A stretch of DNA of 64,000 nt, from the NCBI RefSeq assembly GCF_963675165.1, contig NC_087378.1, positions 953,001 to 1,017,000 of the forward strand, read 5' to 3'. The stretch is from Halichondria panicea. Its lineage: Eukaryota; Porifera; Demospongiae; Suberitida; Halichondriidae. Shown in pieces: positions 35,621-44,704 of this stretch. Within the stretch, counting starts at the first letter, position 1; the number at the start of each line of letters is the position of its first letter. The translations under genes were made by a program, and so were the position numbers. The notes beneath the pieces were generated by a model that saw only the letters and a list, made by a program, of their open reading frames with translations, made no database searches and had not been told where the DNA came from.

Positions 35621-38237
35621 CCGTATAGTGATAGGGGTAGGTGTGGAGGAGGAGGATAGACTCGACCAGTGGATCACTGACGCAGATAGTGTAAGTAACA
35701 CCCACTCATATTGTACATCTGTACACTTTTATACATAATTATTATACTGCAATTGTTAGTTTTTCCATGTCCCTCTACCCATACAGTGCACTGCCCACGA
35801 AGCGTACGAATGTGCCCGTGCCATATACGCCCACTCACTCACTGTCTTCCCCAATAAGAAGGGCATCTGGATGAGGGCCGCCTACTTTGAGAAGGACCAC
35901 GGGACGAGGGAGACTCTAGAGACACTGCTACAGAAGGCCGTGGCTCACTGTCCAAAAGCAGAGGTCCTCTGGCTCATGGGAGCCAAGTCCAAATGGCTCG
36001 CTGTAAGTATTATATACACTGTACATGTTTAATGCATACAATAATTAGCAATAAAAATAATGTGTACAGTTTTGCCTTTCTGTTGTGTTTTAACATAATT
36101 ATTATTTTATTGTCGGCCCAATTTATTAGTTGTATACAGTCATGTATATAATTATACCAATAATTCTGTTTGAGTGTGTATACAGTACATACAGTCAAGG
36201 TAATGTTTGTACTACTCTCTCCTCCTCAGGGGGATGTTCCTGCTGCCCGGTCCATCCTAGCCCTGGCCTTCAAAGCCAACCCCAACAGTGAGGAAATCTG
36301 GTTGGCTGCTGTTAAGTTGGAGAGTGAGAATGGAGAATACGAGAGAGCCAGACTACTGCTGGAGAAGGCACGAGCGAGTGCTGGTACTGCACGGGTCATG
36401 ATGAAGTCTACCAAGCTGGAGTGGGTGCTCAAAGACATCAAGAAAGCTGTCAAACTACTGGAAGAGGCTTTGGAGGTCCATCCTGACTTCCCTAAGGTAC
36501 ACTAAGATGTTGCACTCTAATGCATGTACAGTGTATGTTTGTAGCATGCTGCCTGTATATACTAGAGTGGTTTCTTGCCACAAGCATACGACTATTATAT
36601 TAGTCAAGCAACAATAATTTTTTATTATGGTAAGATCACACAATAAAAGAGTGACAATGTACATGGTTTATTTGAACTTAATCCTGATTATTCCTCAGCT
36701 GTGGATGATGAGAGGTCAGATAGAGGAGCAGCAGGGAAACACCGACGCTGCTAGGGAAATCTACAATAGAGCTGTGAGTACTTTATCTATCAGATGCACA
36801 CACACGTGCACACACTGCTGGTGTAATGATGGTACTCTCTTTGTGTGTTTAGTTGAAGAAGGTTCCTCAGGACATCTCCCTGTGGCTGCTATTAGCTCGC
36901 CTGGAGGAAAACTGTGGGCATTTGACAAAGGTAAAATATACACAATGCAACCTCTAGCTATGTACATGTACATGTACTACAAACCATAAACATTGTACAG
37001 TGAGTATGAAACTAACTTAATAAGCCCTTTCATCTTTTCAATTTGCTTGGTGTTTTTGCAGTTGTACACTTCTGTGTATTTTATACTGCACCATGTGTAA
37101 ACACTCTCATTCCTCAGGCAAGGTCAGTACTTGAGAAGGGCCGCATCAAGATCCCTCAATGCCCCGAGCTGTGGCTAGAGGCTGTTCGGATTGAAGCTAG
37201 AGGAGGCAAAAAGAATATTGCACTCGCTAACATGGCTAAGGCCATTCAAGAGTGCCCTACTTCTGGAATTTTGTGGGCAGAGTCTATTTTCCTTGTGCCA
37301 AACCCACAGAGGAAGACAAAGAGTGTGGACGCGCTCAAGAAGTGTGAGCATGACTCTCATGTGCTGCTGGCTGTGGCAAAGTAAGCGTTATGTGTTTGGG
37401 TATGTTCAGTTGTAATATTTTGTGTTTGTCTGTCTTTGTTTAGATTGTTTTGGTCTGAGCGCAAGGTGAAGAAAGCTCGAGAGTGGTTTCAGAGAGCTGT
37501 CAAGATTGATCCTGATCTGGGTGACACTTGGGCAAACTTCTATAAGTTTGAGCTCATTCATGGAACAGAGGTGCACAATTCTCTGTACAATTATTTGTGC
37601 AGTTCAAGGTCTCTGAAAGTACTAGAATTGGCTCTATAACTGTAGTTTTGATGGTCGAAATTCTGAACGCTTATATAGAAGGAACTCTTTCAGTCAAATG
37701 TCCAATTTGTAACGGGCCACGCATTTCTTATTTTCGGAAATATACCATGGTATTTTGTCAAAAACAGGCCCAAAATAGACATTTCGTTTTAACACATTGT
37801 CTGAAAGGCCTCTCTCTAAGCTTTCAGTTTACGCTGTTAGCCCAACAGAACCGGAACTAAAGTTATGTCCTTTCAAAGATGCTCTATTTAACGCTAGATC
37901 CCTAAAAGACCATAGGCTATTAGAATTAAAACCCATGGTACTTAACTCAAGAACTTATCCGTCCCCTGTCTTTTTCTGTACGAGTACAAATAGTTTTTTT
38001 TTTACAAATAAGCGTCAACATGTACATGTACTGCCTGTGTGGACATTGTAAACTATCATTATCATATAATTATATTCTTCTCAGGCCCAACAAGAGCAAG
38101 TGCTGAAGAAGTGTGTGCAGACAGAGCCCCGCCACGGTGAGCTGTGGTGCAGTGTCTCTAAGGACACTACTAATTGGCAGAAGCACACTGAGCAACTGCT
38201 CCCTCTGGCAGCCAAGATCGTCGTGGTGCCTAACTAA
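29650..38237 (+). CDS. PRPF6: Pre-mRNA processing factor 6 (U5 snRNP / tri-snRNP protein)
   Basis: Twenty-one exons join in phase to 936 aa (human 941): 29650-29732, 29807-29866, 30192-30276, 30329-30526, 30613-30795, 30858-31004, 31175-31269, 31331-31395, 31646-31773, 33366-33492, 34433-34599, 34852-34966, 35291-35399, 35621-35690, 35787-36002, 36230-36496, 36699-36773, 36853-36930, 37118-37380, 37444-37570, 38085-38237. The N-terminal PRP1 part has [32 protein letters not shown] and [18 protein letters not shown]. The rest is a run of HAT/TPR helical repeats ([50 protein letters not shown]). PRPF6 bridges U5 and U4/U6 snRNPs in the tri-snRNP. Intron 9 hosts a TRAF-like gene; intron 10 holds several small repeats. 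Two exons show PRPF6 substitutions: [12 protein letters not shown] for human SMIPTHGGDIND, and [10 protein letters not shown] for human ARPQRRTKS. Confidence 0.97.
31885..33129 (-). CDS. TRAF-like RING / zinc finger / MATH protein nested in a PRPF6 intron
   Basis: This single exon of 414 aa lies wholly inside PRPF6 intron 9 on the opposite strand. A RING-type finger ([20 protein letters not shown], then FCREC and CPLC) is at about residues 43-83. TRAF-type zinc fingers follow ([44 protein letters not shown]). The C-terminal third resembles a MATH/TRAF-C domain ([47 protein letters not shown]). This layout is that of TRAF adaptors and E3 ligases in TNF- and Toll-type signalling. The methionine at 33129 is chosen because codons upstream in frame have no ATG. 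No intron in a family that usually has several suggests a retrocopy. The exact TRAF class is not clear. Confidence 0.85.
   Translation of the reverse strand: MASLQEDTESQDEISSPVLATKYSLKEGHEITFVTEPPKEIQLECSICLQILSDPCMLDCKCGYSFCRECIESLRIRGSRCPLCVMTFSITLSNIRLDKALNELEIHCCNDNLGCKWTGELGSLSKHLNTQASSNRLEGCEYATIQCSLCEFRSVRKEMANHEGQQCAERQYTCEYCNEYTSTFKDVYTNHWPVCGLFKQACERGGNYLKSDLDSTPSTVASQRLQYLSIFAHNMTEKTKAQYFDGDLIGYIVPTPALAQPETNERIQINGQRTWLTMNNFSSLIDSEEVRYSTSFYTHIQGYNMCLAIQHNRDKSGYLSVSTHILKGKYDIELKWPLQGEVTIKLVGQDSERSHSRVVEYTGEVEEECARRVLGKDERSKGLRKMKFISYRSLHPNFIREDSLWFDVQCKLYV
33750..33810. mobile_element. Short hairpin element, TAGCCTCGA ends
   Basis: The stretch begins TAGCCTCGATTCCAGGCCG and ends GGCCGGTGAAGGAGGCTA, a partial inverted pair of about 61 bp. 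It shares its left end with the hairpins at 21325 and 48124. It lies in PRPF6 intron 10. Confidence 0.6.
33815..33988. mobile_element. MITE-like element, TACAGTGGATT ends, in PRPF6 intron 10
   Basis: The left end TACAGTGGATTGCAGTGAAC is inverted to the right end GTCTGTAATCCACTGTA over 174 bp, with TTGCA-rich inner arms. Inside lies GGGCCCTAATAAAGGAGCAA, nearly repeated at about 34303 in a partial second copy. Confidence 0.65.
34021..34105 (+). repeat. tRNA-derived (SINE-like) head with Pol III A and B boxes
   Basis: TGGCTTAGTGG at about 34026 fits the Pol III A box and GGTTCGATTCC at about 34081 fits the B box, spaced as in a tRNA gene. The ends do not pair as an acceptor stem, so it is not a working tRNA; a SINE head or tRNA pseudogene fits better. 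It lies between a MITE and its partial copy. Confidence 0.6.
34184..34248. repeat. Near-perfect 31-bp inverted repeat in PRPF6 intron 10
   Basis: AAGTTGGG, GTCGCCCGGTTTCTGTGAAAC and the mirrored GTTTCACAGAAACCGGGCGAC, CCCAACTT form two arms around a three-base loop (GAA). It is GC-rich against its surroundings. It may be the 3' part of the SINE-like unit or a separate foldback element. Confidence 0.65.
34300..34417. mobile_element. Partial second copy of the TACAGTGGATT element
   Basis: It carries TTTGGCCCTAATAAAAGTGC and the right end TTGCAAGTGCACTGCAATCC, ACTGTA as in the copy at 33815-33988; the left part is missing. It ends 15 bp before exon 11 of PRPF6. Confidence 0.55.
35549..35620 (+). 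repeat. (CA)n microsatellite abutting a PRPF6 acceptor
   Basis: About 70 bp of almost pure CA repeat run straight into the CAG acceptor of exon 14 (35621), so this intron end has no ordinary pyrimidine tract. Length changes here could affect splicing. Confidence 0.9.
37690..37920. repeat. Diverged dispersed repeat in PRPF6 intron 20
   Basis: ATACCATGGTATTTTGTCAA, GGCCTCTCTCTAAGCTTTCA and CAAAGATGCTCTATTTAACG are shared, in part inverted, with 53760-54024 in a GANP intron. Both copies look like the same non-coding foldback element. Confidence 0.6.
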
Positions 38238-38473
38238 CTCCTAAACATTAACTCTATCTTTGTGATACTCTTCCCTGTGAACAATCATTTATGTACTACT
38301 TTAGTTGATTACCATTTTCCATCAATGATAATTGCTGTATGAATGTACAAGTCACAATGAATACCTGGTAAAGGTGACCTTAAAAATTAATAAATTATAT
38401 GTGCTACAATTAATTAATTATAGACGTGGATGATCTTTACCATATCCCTGGCCATTGAAGATGTTGAAGTGAT

Positions 38474-39071
38474 ATGCATTTGTTCTGTCCCACTTGTGCT
38501 AATCTACTGGTGGTGGAGGAAGGGCCTTCTTGCTATAGGTTTGCCTGCAACACATGTCCTTACGTTCAGAACATAGAGAGGAAAGTAAGTGAAGAAAAAC
38601 AATTCATGCATGTGAAGGTTTTTTTGTTTGTTCTAGATTCGATTATTAATGCTGGTAGTATAGTGTGCTTGCACATACATGCATATCTGACAATGCATCG
38701 GATTTATTTTGCTGTGTAGGTTTCTTCGTACAAGTTTCCAAGACTGAAGGAAGTGGATGATGTGTTAGGTGGAGCCTCTGCCTGGGAGAATGTGGACTCC
38801 ACTGAAGGTGCATAGTTTGTAGTCACTATCACTATTGAGTAGAGCCAGATATTATTGCTTGCCACTTGCCTGAGAATGTGAATAGTGCATGATATTGATA
38901 TTAAACTGTGCATGTGATCAATTCTGACTGTTTTACTGTACAGAGACATGCCCCAAGTGTCGCCACTCCAAGGCCTACTTCATGCAGATGCAAACTAGAT
39001 CAGCAGACGAACCAATGACTATATTTTTCAAGTGTTGTAGTCCAGAATGTGGGCATAGATGGAAAGAATGA
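38474..39071 (+). CDS. POLR3K: RNA polymerase III subunit RPC10 (C11)
   Basis: Three exons (38474-38584, 38720-38807, 38944-39071) give 108 aa, the same length as human POLR3K. The N-terminal zinc ribbon reads [17 protein letters not shown] with CNTCPY. The linker [20 protein letters not shown] is nearly unchanged from human. The TFIIS-like C-terminal ribbon has CPKC, the catalytic-loop [10 protein letters not shown] and [15 protein letters not shown]. The subunit supports RNA cleavage, termination and reinitiation by Pol III in the nucleus. It starts 236 bp after the PRPF6 stop on the same strand. Confidence 0.97.
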
Positions 39072-39171
39072 ATGTCATTATTATTGTTGCATAATTATTA
39101 TTGTCTAATTATAAGGCTGTTGTCATGGGATTTGTTATTGAAATATTGAAATAATAAATCAATGCATAGTG

Positions 39172-40653
39172 ATGGAGGACAGAAAATCTCTTCGTGTAAA
39201 GATCATAAGCATGGGTGCAGCAGAGACAGGGAAGGTACAAGCACTAGCTATATAAAGGCACAAACACACGCACTCTGCATAAGCTTATGCCTATAATAGG
39301 CTTGTATGCTTATTTGTTTTGATTTTCGTACAGAGCTGTCTGATAAAGCGTTTCTGTGAGAAGCGATTTGTCACCAAATATATGGCCACACTCGGGATCG
39401 ACTTTGGTGTGTCCAAAATCAAGAGTAGTGACTGCGACATCAAAGTTAACATATTTGATATGGCTGGACAATCCTTCTTCGCAGAGGTAACCAACCGTCT
39501 CATCTGGTGTAGTCTGTATTGCAATCACAATCATTCTTAGGTACGAAATGAGTTCTACAAAGATACGCAAGGAGTGATGCTCGTGTATGATGTCACAAAT
39601 CGATCTAGTTTTGATGCCCTGAGTGATTGGCTAATAGAAATACGTAATAATCTACCCCAACCCTCGGATATGGATTCTGTTGTGTTTATTGTCTGTGCCA
39701 ATAAGGTATGGCTTGCAAATAGCTTGAGCATTAAGGGTAATCATGTGTTGAAGCCCATGCATGTGTGGGGAAGATGTTAATTCATTAGTCTAGCTGTTAC
39801 GAAATACCCTGTAATTGATTCCCTTCTCACCCAGCTAATTGCTTAATTAATTTTATTTGCTACAACTGTAGTACATGTAACTAAGTGCTATTTTGTTGTA
39901 GACTTTATGGCAGCAAGTCTTTATGTATACATTCCATTTATTATTGTTTGCTTGGGTGCCTTTAAAAAAACAATCCTAGGAACTCCTACAACAACAGACG
40001 ATCATGTATCCAAATCAGTCGCATACTGTAATACGAGACTGACTTTAATTGACTTACTGCGTGTGTGACATGTAACCTGAGGAGCGTGCTTAGTAGACCA
40101 TCAAAGGTGTGTTTTCTAAATCTTGTACAGGTTGATCTTGGAGGCAAGCGTAAAGTAGACACCTCTGAGGGCAAGCTCTGGGCAGAGACTAAAGGTTTCC
40201 ACTACTTCGAAACTTCAGCCCAGAGTGGGGAGAAAGTTCAAGATATGTTTGAATGTTTGATTCACACTGTAGCGAGTGTTTTGACAAAGGGAGGGAAGCC
40301 AGGAGCAGCCAGTATGGAGAGAGGGTACAGTCTTGAGCAAGCCTCTTTGGTGACAAGAATAAGAGCTTGTCCTGATAACTATGAGATGCTTGGCGTGTCT
40401 CGAGTAAGTAGCAGGTATGTATATAATGTTGGTGTGTACGTGTGAATCACTGTACGAGAATCTTATTATTATGTGTGGAATTGTTTGTTTTTGTAGGGAT
40501 GAGGTTAATAAGGCATACAAACATCTTGCCATCCTGCTCCACCCTGACAAGAATTTGGCTCCAGGGAGTGATGAAGCATTCAAGGCAGTAGCTAAAGCCA
40601 GAGAAGAACTGCTAAAGAATAGACAGTTAGAATTGGACAATTTCAATTTTTAA
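39172..40653 (+). CDS. DNAJC27: Rab-like GTPase fused to a J domain
   Basis: Five exons (39172-39234, 39334-39486, 39541-39705, 40131-40414, 40497-40653) give 273 aa, equal to human DNAJC27 (RBJ). The Ras-like part has a P-loop GAAETGKSC, switch [11 protein letters not shown] (family DxAGQ) and CANKVDLGG in place of NKxD. ETSAQSG is the G5 motif. The C-terminal J domain ([19 protein letters not shown], then [11 protein letters not shown]) keeps the HPD motif that stimulates Hsp70. The family has been linked to MEK/ERK nuclear retention. It begins only 101 bp after POLR3K on the same strand. The phase shows that the 40414 donor is used rather than the GTAAGT nine bases upstream of that exon end. 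Confidence 0.97.
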
Positions 40654-40756
40654 TTCATATTATTATGTGTTCAAGAGTTTACAAGAGATATTGTATGCAT
40701 ACATGTACAACAATAATTTTATTCTGCAAAAAATAATGTCATTCAGCTTAGTGTTT

Positions 40757-42397
40757 TTACAAGTTCAATGCTTCTTCTAAAGCTTTCAAGAGTTGGTCAA
40801 TAAATGCAGATGCCTCACATGAAGCTCGAATAACCTGCCCATTTGTCACATCTAGTACACATTCCTCATCATCTTCACAGGAGAGATCGTCACAACTTCT
40901 TGGTGGCAATCGAAAGGGGCTAATACAGATGGTTCCAATTTGAGCATTGCTGATTCTAGTATCGGTACAGGTTGTGTTTCCTTGACAAGCAGTGCGGCCA
41001 CCAGTGCAAGTAGTTTCTTGTTCCTGCTTAATACGTTCAACTGGGGCACACGAGTGACTAATTTCCGTCTCTGCTAAAAATTGGGAGCTCGAAACCACAC
41101 AAGTGTCTTCTTCATCGGCACATTCAGTGTCTTGACAGTTGATCTGAGTGCAATGAGCAAAACCACGATAATCGTCTTGTTGGAAATCAACACAGGCCTC
41201 GTTTTCACCACAAAAATCGTCAGGCACAGAATCACAGGTTGCAATCTGACTAACAACACTAAGTTGGGCCTTTGGTATGCACACAGAGATCATAGAAGAG
41301 TCTTCTGGTATGAATTTCCCGGAACACACTTCATCATCAGGACACGTAACTTCACTGCATGATTGCAAAGCTAGTGTTGGGTCTAGACAAGTAAGAATTT
41401 GGTCTCCTTCAAGCCTGTTAATTATCGTTAGCTTGCAACGATCCTCGTTAAACGGACAACGGAAGCTAAGTGGTATATCGGGGACACCAACAATAGCACA
41501 CACACGAGAGTCAGGACATTTCACTTCATCACACTTAATCGGTAGTCGGCATTTAGGGCCTTCACTATCTTCAATACAAAGCATACCAACAGCCTCACAA
41601 TTCAGGTTCTCACAGCTTTGCGGTCGTGGTCGTTCCTTAACACAGCGAGCCCTCTGCCTGCCTTCTCCTCCAAACAGCATACAAATGAGGCTATCACCAC
41701 AGTCCAATTCGCTACAATCTCTTGGGCGTTTTGGTTGAGTACGCCTCGGAACACAGCGTACTATCGGATGTTGTTCATCTCGTGGTCGGAAATGGCATTC
41801 CATTCCTCTATCGCAAGGCCCTAATTCGTCACAGGTCGCCGGTCGAAAATCAACGCACCTTGCTGTTGGTCCAATCCTAAAGTCAAAAATTTGACATATC
41901 ATTCCAGGGCCGCATTGCACTACACTGCAGTCACTAGGAGGGCTTGGTCTTGGGGGAAGCACACATGCAGCTCTAATGTGCTGTCTACAGCCGGGTTTGT
42001 CTTCTGGGCAGCTTGCTGGGAATACTTCTTCCACACAGGTACGACGCTCAGGGCAAGATTTTTCATCACAGGTTTCAGTGACACAGTTAGTTATCTCCTC
42101 GTCTGTTTGTTGTGGGCGAAAAAATGTAGCTCGACACTCCCCGCAGTTATTGGGGATGCACATTGCGTTGAGGAATCGTCGACAAACAGCACCATCGCAT
42201 GGGTTTCTGAGGCACTCCACTTGATTTGGGCAGTCAGTTTGCTACAGATAATATTATAGTCAAAACAAGATTATATACATATAAGCAGTATATTCAAACA
42301 CATTTAGACTAGATAGACATATAAAATAATGAAGACTTACACAATATCCAACAGATATCCATGCAGCTACTACAACAAGTATGCACCACATTCTCAT
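40757..42397 (-). CDS. Secreted cysteine-rich repeat protein of unknown function
   Basis: Two exons (42341-42397 and 40757-42241) encode 513 aa. Exon 1 is almost exactly a signal peptide (MRMWCILVVVAAWISVGYC). The rest is a chain of about ten cysteine modules of the form C-x3-x-C-x5-C-x8-12-C, such as DCSELDCGDSLICMLFGG, SCEDLSCEDDEECVLDVTNG and TCDELGPCDRGMECHF. These resemble follistatin N-terminal (FOLN) or EGF-like half modules, but I do not recognise the protein. There is no transmembrane helix, so extracellular matrix or secreted defence protein are possible. The C-terminal tail (FIDQLLKALEEALNL) is a short amphipathic helix without cysteine. Confidence 0.8.
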
Positions 42398-42872
42398 TGT
42401 GTGAGCAGTGAAGTTTTCTTTTGTGAACTAGTTATTGGCTTTTTTATAATCTGCCACTCAATAGAAGTAATCAACCAGCACAGATGGTCAGTGGTTAAAG
42501 TACTAAGTGATGACACTCTCTTATGTGGTAAGTACCTAGACATTCTTGTGGGTGTGGGTGCAGTTCTCAATAGGAAGCTGCATTAATACAACCTCAATCC
42601 ATTAGAACCATGACAACAAACCCTGCAGAGTATAATCACAGTGTCATGGTCACACCATCATTTTAGAAACAATAAAGTGAGCATGATAAGGCAAAGTTTT
42701 TGAGCTGCAGTTCAGTTGTAATTTTACCATCAGCTAGTCAGCAATAACGATACCATGAAAGGATGTTTGAGGACGCTGTGGTTTGTGAAAAATATGATAC
42801 ATTCAATTTCACCAAAAAACTACAATTTTAGATGCAGTGCCTGCTGCTGCATGCAGAACAGAGCCATCTCAG

Positions 42873-42995
42873 CAGCTAGCCCCCACCACCCCTCTCTAGC
42901 CTCGAGACCAGGCCGTTTGTTGACAGACATAACGGCCTGGTCTCGAGGATACTCCCCTCTGTGTGCAGACACAGAGAGGGGGTGGGGCTAGCTGC
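42873..42995. mobile_element. Nested hairpins between the cysteine-rich and DsbA-like genes
   Basis: Outer arms CAGCTAGCCCCCACCACCCC and GGGGGTGGGGCTAGCTG enclose an inner hairpin, TAGCCTCGAGACCAGGCCGT against ACGGCCTGGTCTCGAGGA, at about 42897-42948. The inner unit shares ends with the hairpins at 21325, 33750 and 48124, so it may have inserted into an older palindrome. Confidence 0.7.
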
Positions 42996-43025
42996 CCAGC
43001 ATACAGTCAGCAAAACAATTAATTA

Positions 43026-44203
43026 ATGCAGTCTGTGATCAAGTGTACTACTGCTAGCAGGTATACACTTAGCTTTCTCAGACTGACAACAACATTAGGT
43101 GGAGGCTCAAGGCTTGGTCTCTCAGTGTGTACAGCTAGAACTGGAGGAACAATGGCCAACAACAAAGTCCAAGTCAATGTGGATGTGACCTCAGATGTAG
43201 TGTGCCCATGGTGAATGCATTATAGCTAGCTATAAAGCAATTTCACACAGGTGTACACTTTTAACTAACTGCTCTATTCACTATTAATATTTATTGGGAT
43301 TTCCCACAGGTGCTGGATAGGTAAGAGAAGTCTGGACACAGCAATGGACCACCTCAAAGATGACTTCGAGTTCAATGTTCACTGGAAACCGTTTCTCCTC
43401 AATCCAGTCATGCCTGAAGAAGGCGTCCCAGCCATGGACTATTTCAGACTAAAGTTTGGAGAGGAAGCTGCTCAGAGATTTGTATCAGGAAACTCTCCAG
43501 TTACGCTGCGAGGAAAAGAGCTGGTAGGTCACTCTCTAACGCTCTAAAATAACCCTAAGTTGAAATCGCCCTGGGAACGAGGCTATTCTAAACCCTGCCC
43601 TCTAAACTCTAGTACCCCCTATGTATCATTGTAATAGGACATGTTCTGTACAACCAACTCTTCTTACAGGGAATAAACTTCAATCCTAATCGACTGGTGA
43701 TTCCCACAAAAAAGCCACACATGATCCTCGATTTTGCTGGCAAACATGGCAAGCAGCATGAGATGCAGGAGGTGCTGTTCCGGGCTTACTTTTCCGAGGG
43801 TAGGAACGTGTCTTCTGATGAGATCCTCAAAGAACTGGTGGAGGAAGTTGGTTTGGATTCTGGTAAAGCATTAGCTGCCTTGAGAGACAGTGGATATGTG
43901 AGCGGGTTTGAGAAAGGAGTTAAAGAGTCATCAGCAAAAGGTAGTCAGGTGTACCCTAACCCTAATTCTAACCCTTTGTCTCCACATCATGTGTTGACAG
44001 TTAAAATTGTGCTTGTGCCAATTCAATTAACTTGGGAAGTTACTTAATTATATACTATATTATCTGCAGGTGTCACTGGAGTCCCATTTTTTGAGATTAG
44101 CCTCAAAGATAAACCCAACAGTCAACAGCAGTTCTCTGGAGGTCAACCTGTCGACACATTTATCAAAGTATTCAGTCGTCTCAAAACTCTCTCCAAAGTG
44201 TGA
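43026..44203 (+). CDS. DsbA/FrnE-family thioredoxin-fold protein
   Basis: Four exons (43026-43210, 43310-43523, 43670-43940, 44070-44203) join in phase to 267 aa. The active site is VTSDVVCPWCWIGKRSL, a CPWC redox motif as in bacterial FrnE-type DSBA oxidoreductases and polyketide-type isomerases. Exon 3 forms the helical insert (MILDFAGKHGKQHEMQEVLF), and exon 4 has the cis-proline strand VTGVPFFEI. From the first ATG there are 42 extra residues rich in Arg, Ser, Thr and Leu with no acids before MANNKVQ, a likely mitochondrial presequence. Translation from the second methionine would give a cytosolic form. Substrate unknown. Confidence 0.88.
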
Positions 44204-44316
44204 CCACAAAATTAGAGTCATAAAACAAAAACAATAACAGTGAACCTAAAAATAATATTATATGTTTTAAATGTTTTTTATACACTTTATAATTATGTGA
44301 ATGTTATGTGAATGAT

Positions 44317-44526
44317 TTATGTGTTCGTGTTCTGTGAGTCGGTGGGAATCTCTCCATTTTTCAGTGACGCCATTAACCCTCTGAGTCTCGCATATTTGTC
44401 TTTGGGCAAGCCTTCTCTCACATGTTTCTTCTTGAGGAATTCTTCTAGTTGTTTTCTCATATCCTGTGGAGGTACACACTCGTTTTTGAGTACTTGTAAG
44501 TTCTCAACATTCATGGGAGTAGCCAT
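44317..44526 (-). CDS. Small hypothetical protein, 69 aa
   Basis: From ATG 44526 the frame reads MATPMNVENLQVLKNECVPP and continues as a basic, helical segment (DMRKQLEEFLKKKHVREGLP, KDKYARLRGLMASLKNGEIP) to a stop at 44317. Its composition looks like a true coding sequence and it faces the GANP start 179 bp away. I do not recognise a family. The frame stays open upstream to an acceptor-like ttaatttcag, so an extra 5' exon is possible. Confidence 0.5.
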   Translation of the reverse strand: MATPMNVENLQVLKNECVPPQDMRKQLEEFLKKKHVREGLPKDKYARLRGLMASLKNGEIPTDSQNTNT

Positions 44527-44704
44527 TCTCACACTAGTATTCTCATGAGAAACCAACACGTGGTTTGAGGTCTGAAATTAACTCTTTCACATCTTGGTAG
44601 ATTTGTATATAGACTTCTTCTCTGTCAAAGCTATATATCTATGGTCGATCTATGGTCGATCAAAGGTTTTATATTTCCTCAAAAGCTTAAGAGTGTGTGC
44701 AGGC
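44527..44704. promoter_or_regulatory. Possible shared promoter of the small ORF and GANP
   Basis: This is the 178 bp between two diverging start codons. It contains a direct repeat TCTATGGTCGATC at about 44637-44660. No TATA box was seen. Function is inferred from position. Confidence 0.35.

Noticed and set aside
40406-40414. An earlier DNAJC27 donor (cgaGTAAGT)
   Set aside because: Using it would break the phase into the J-domain exon; the AG then GTATGT donor at 40414 keeps SRDEVNKAY in frame.
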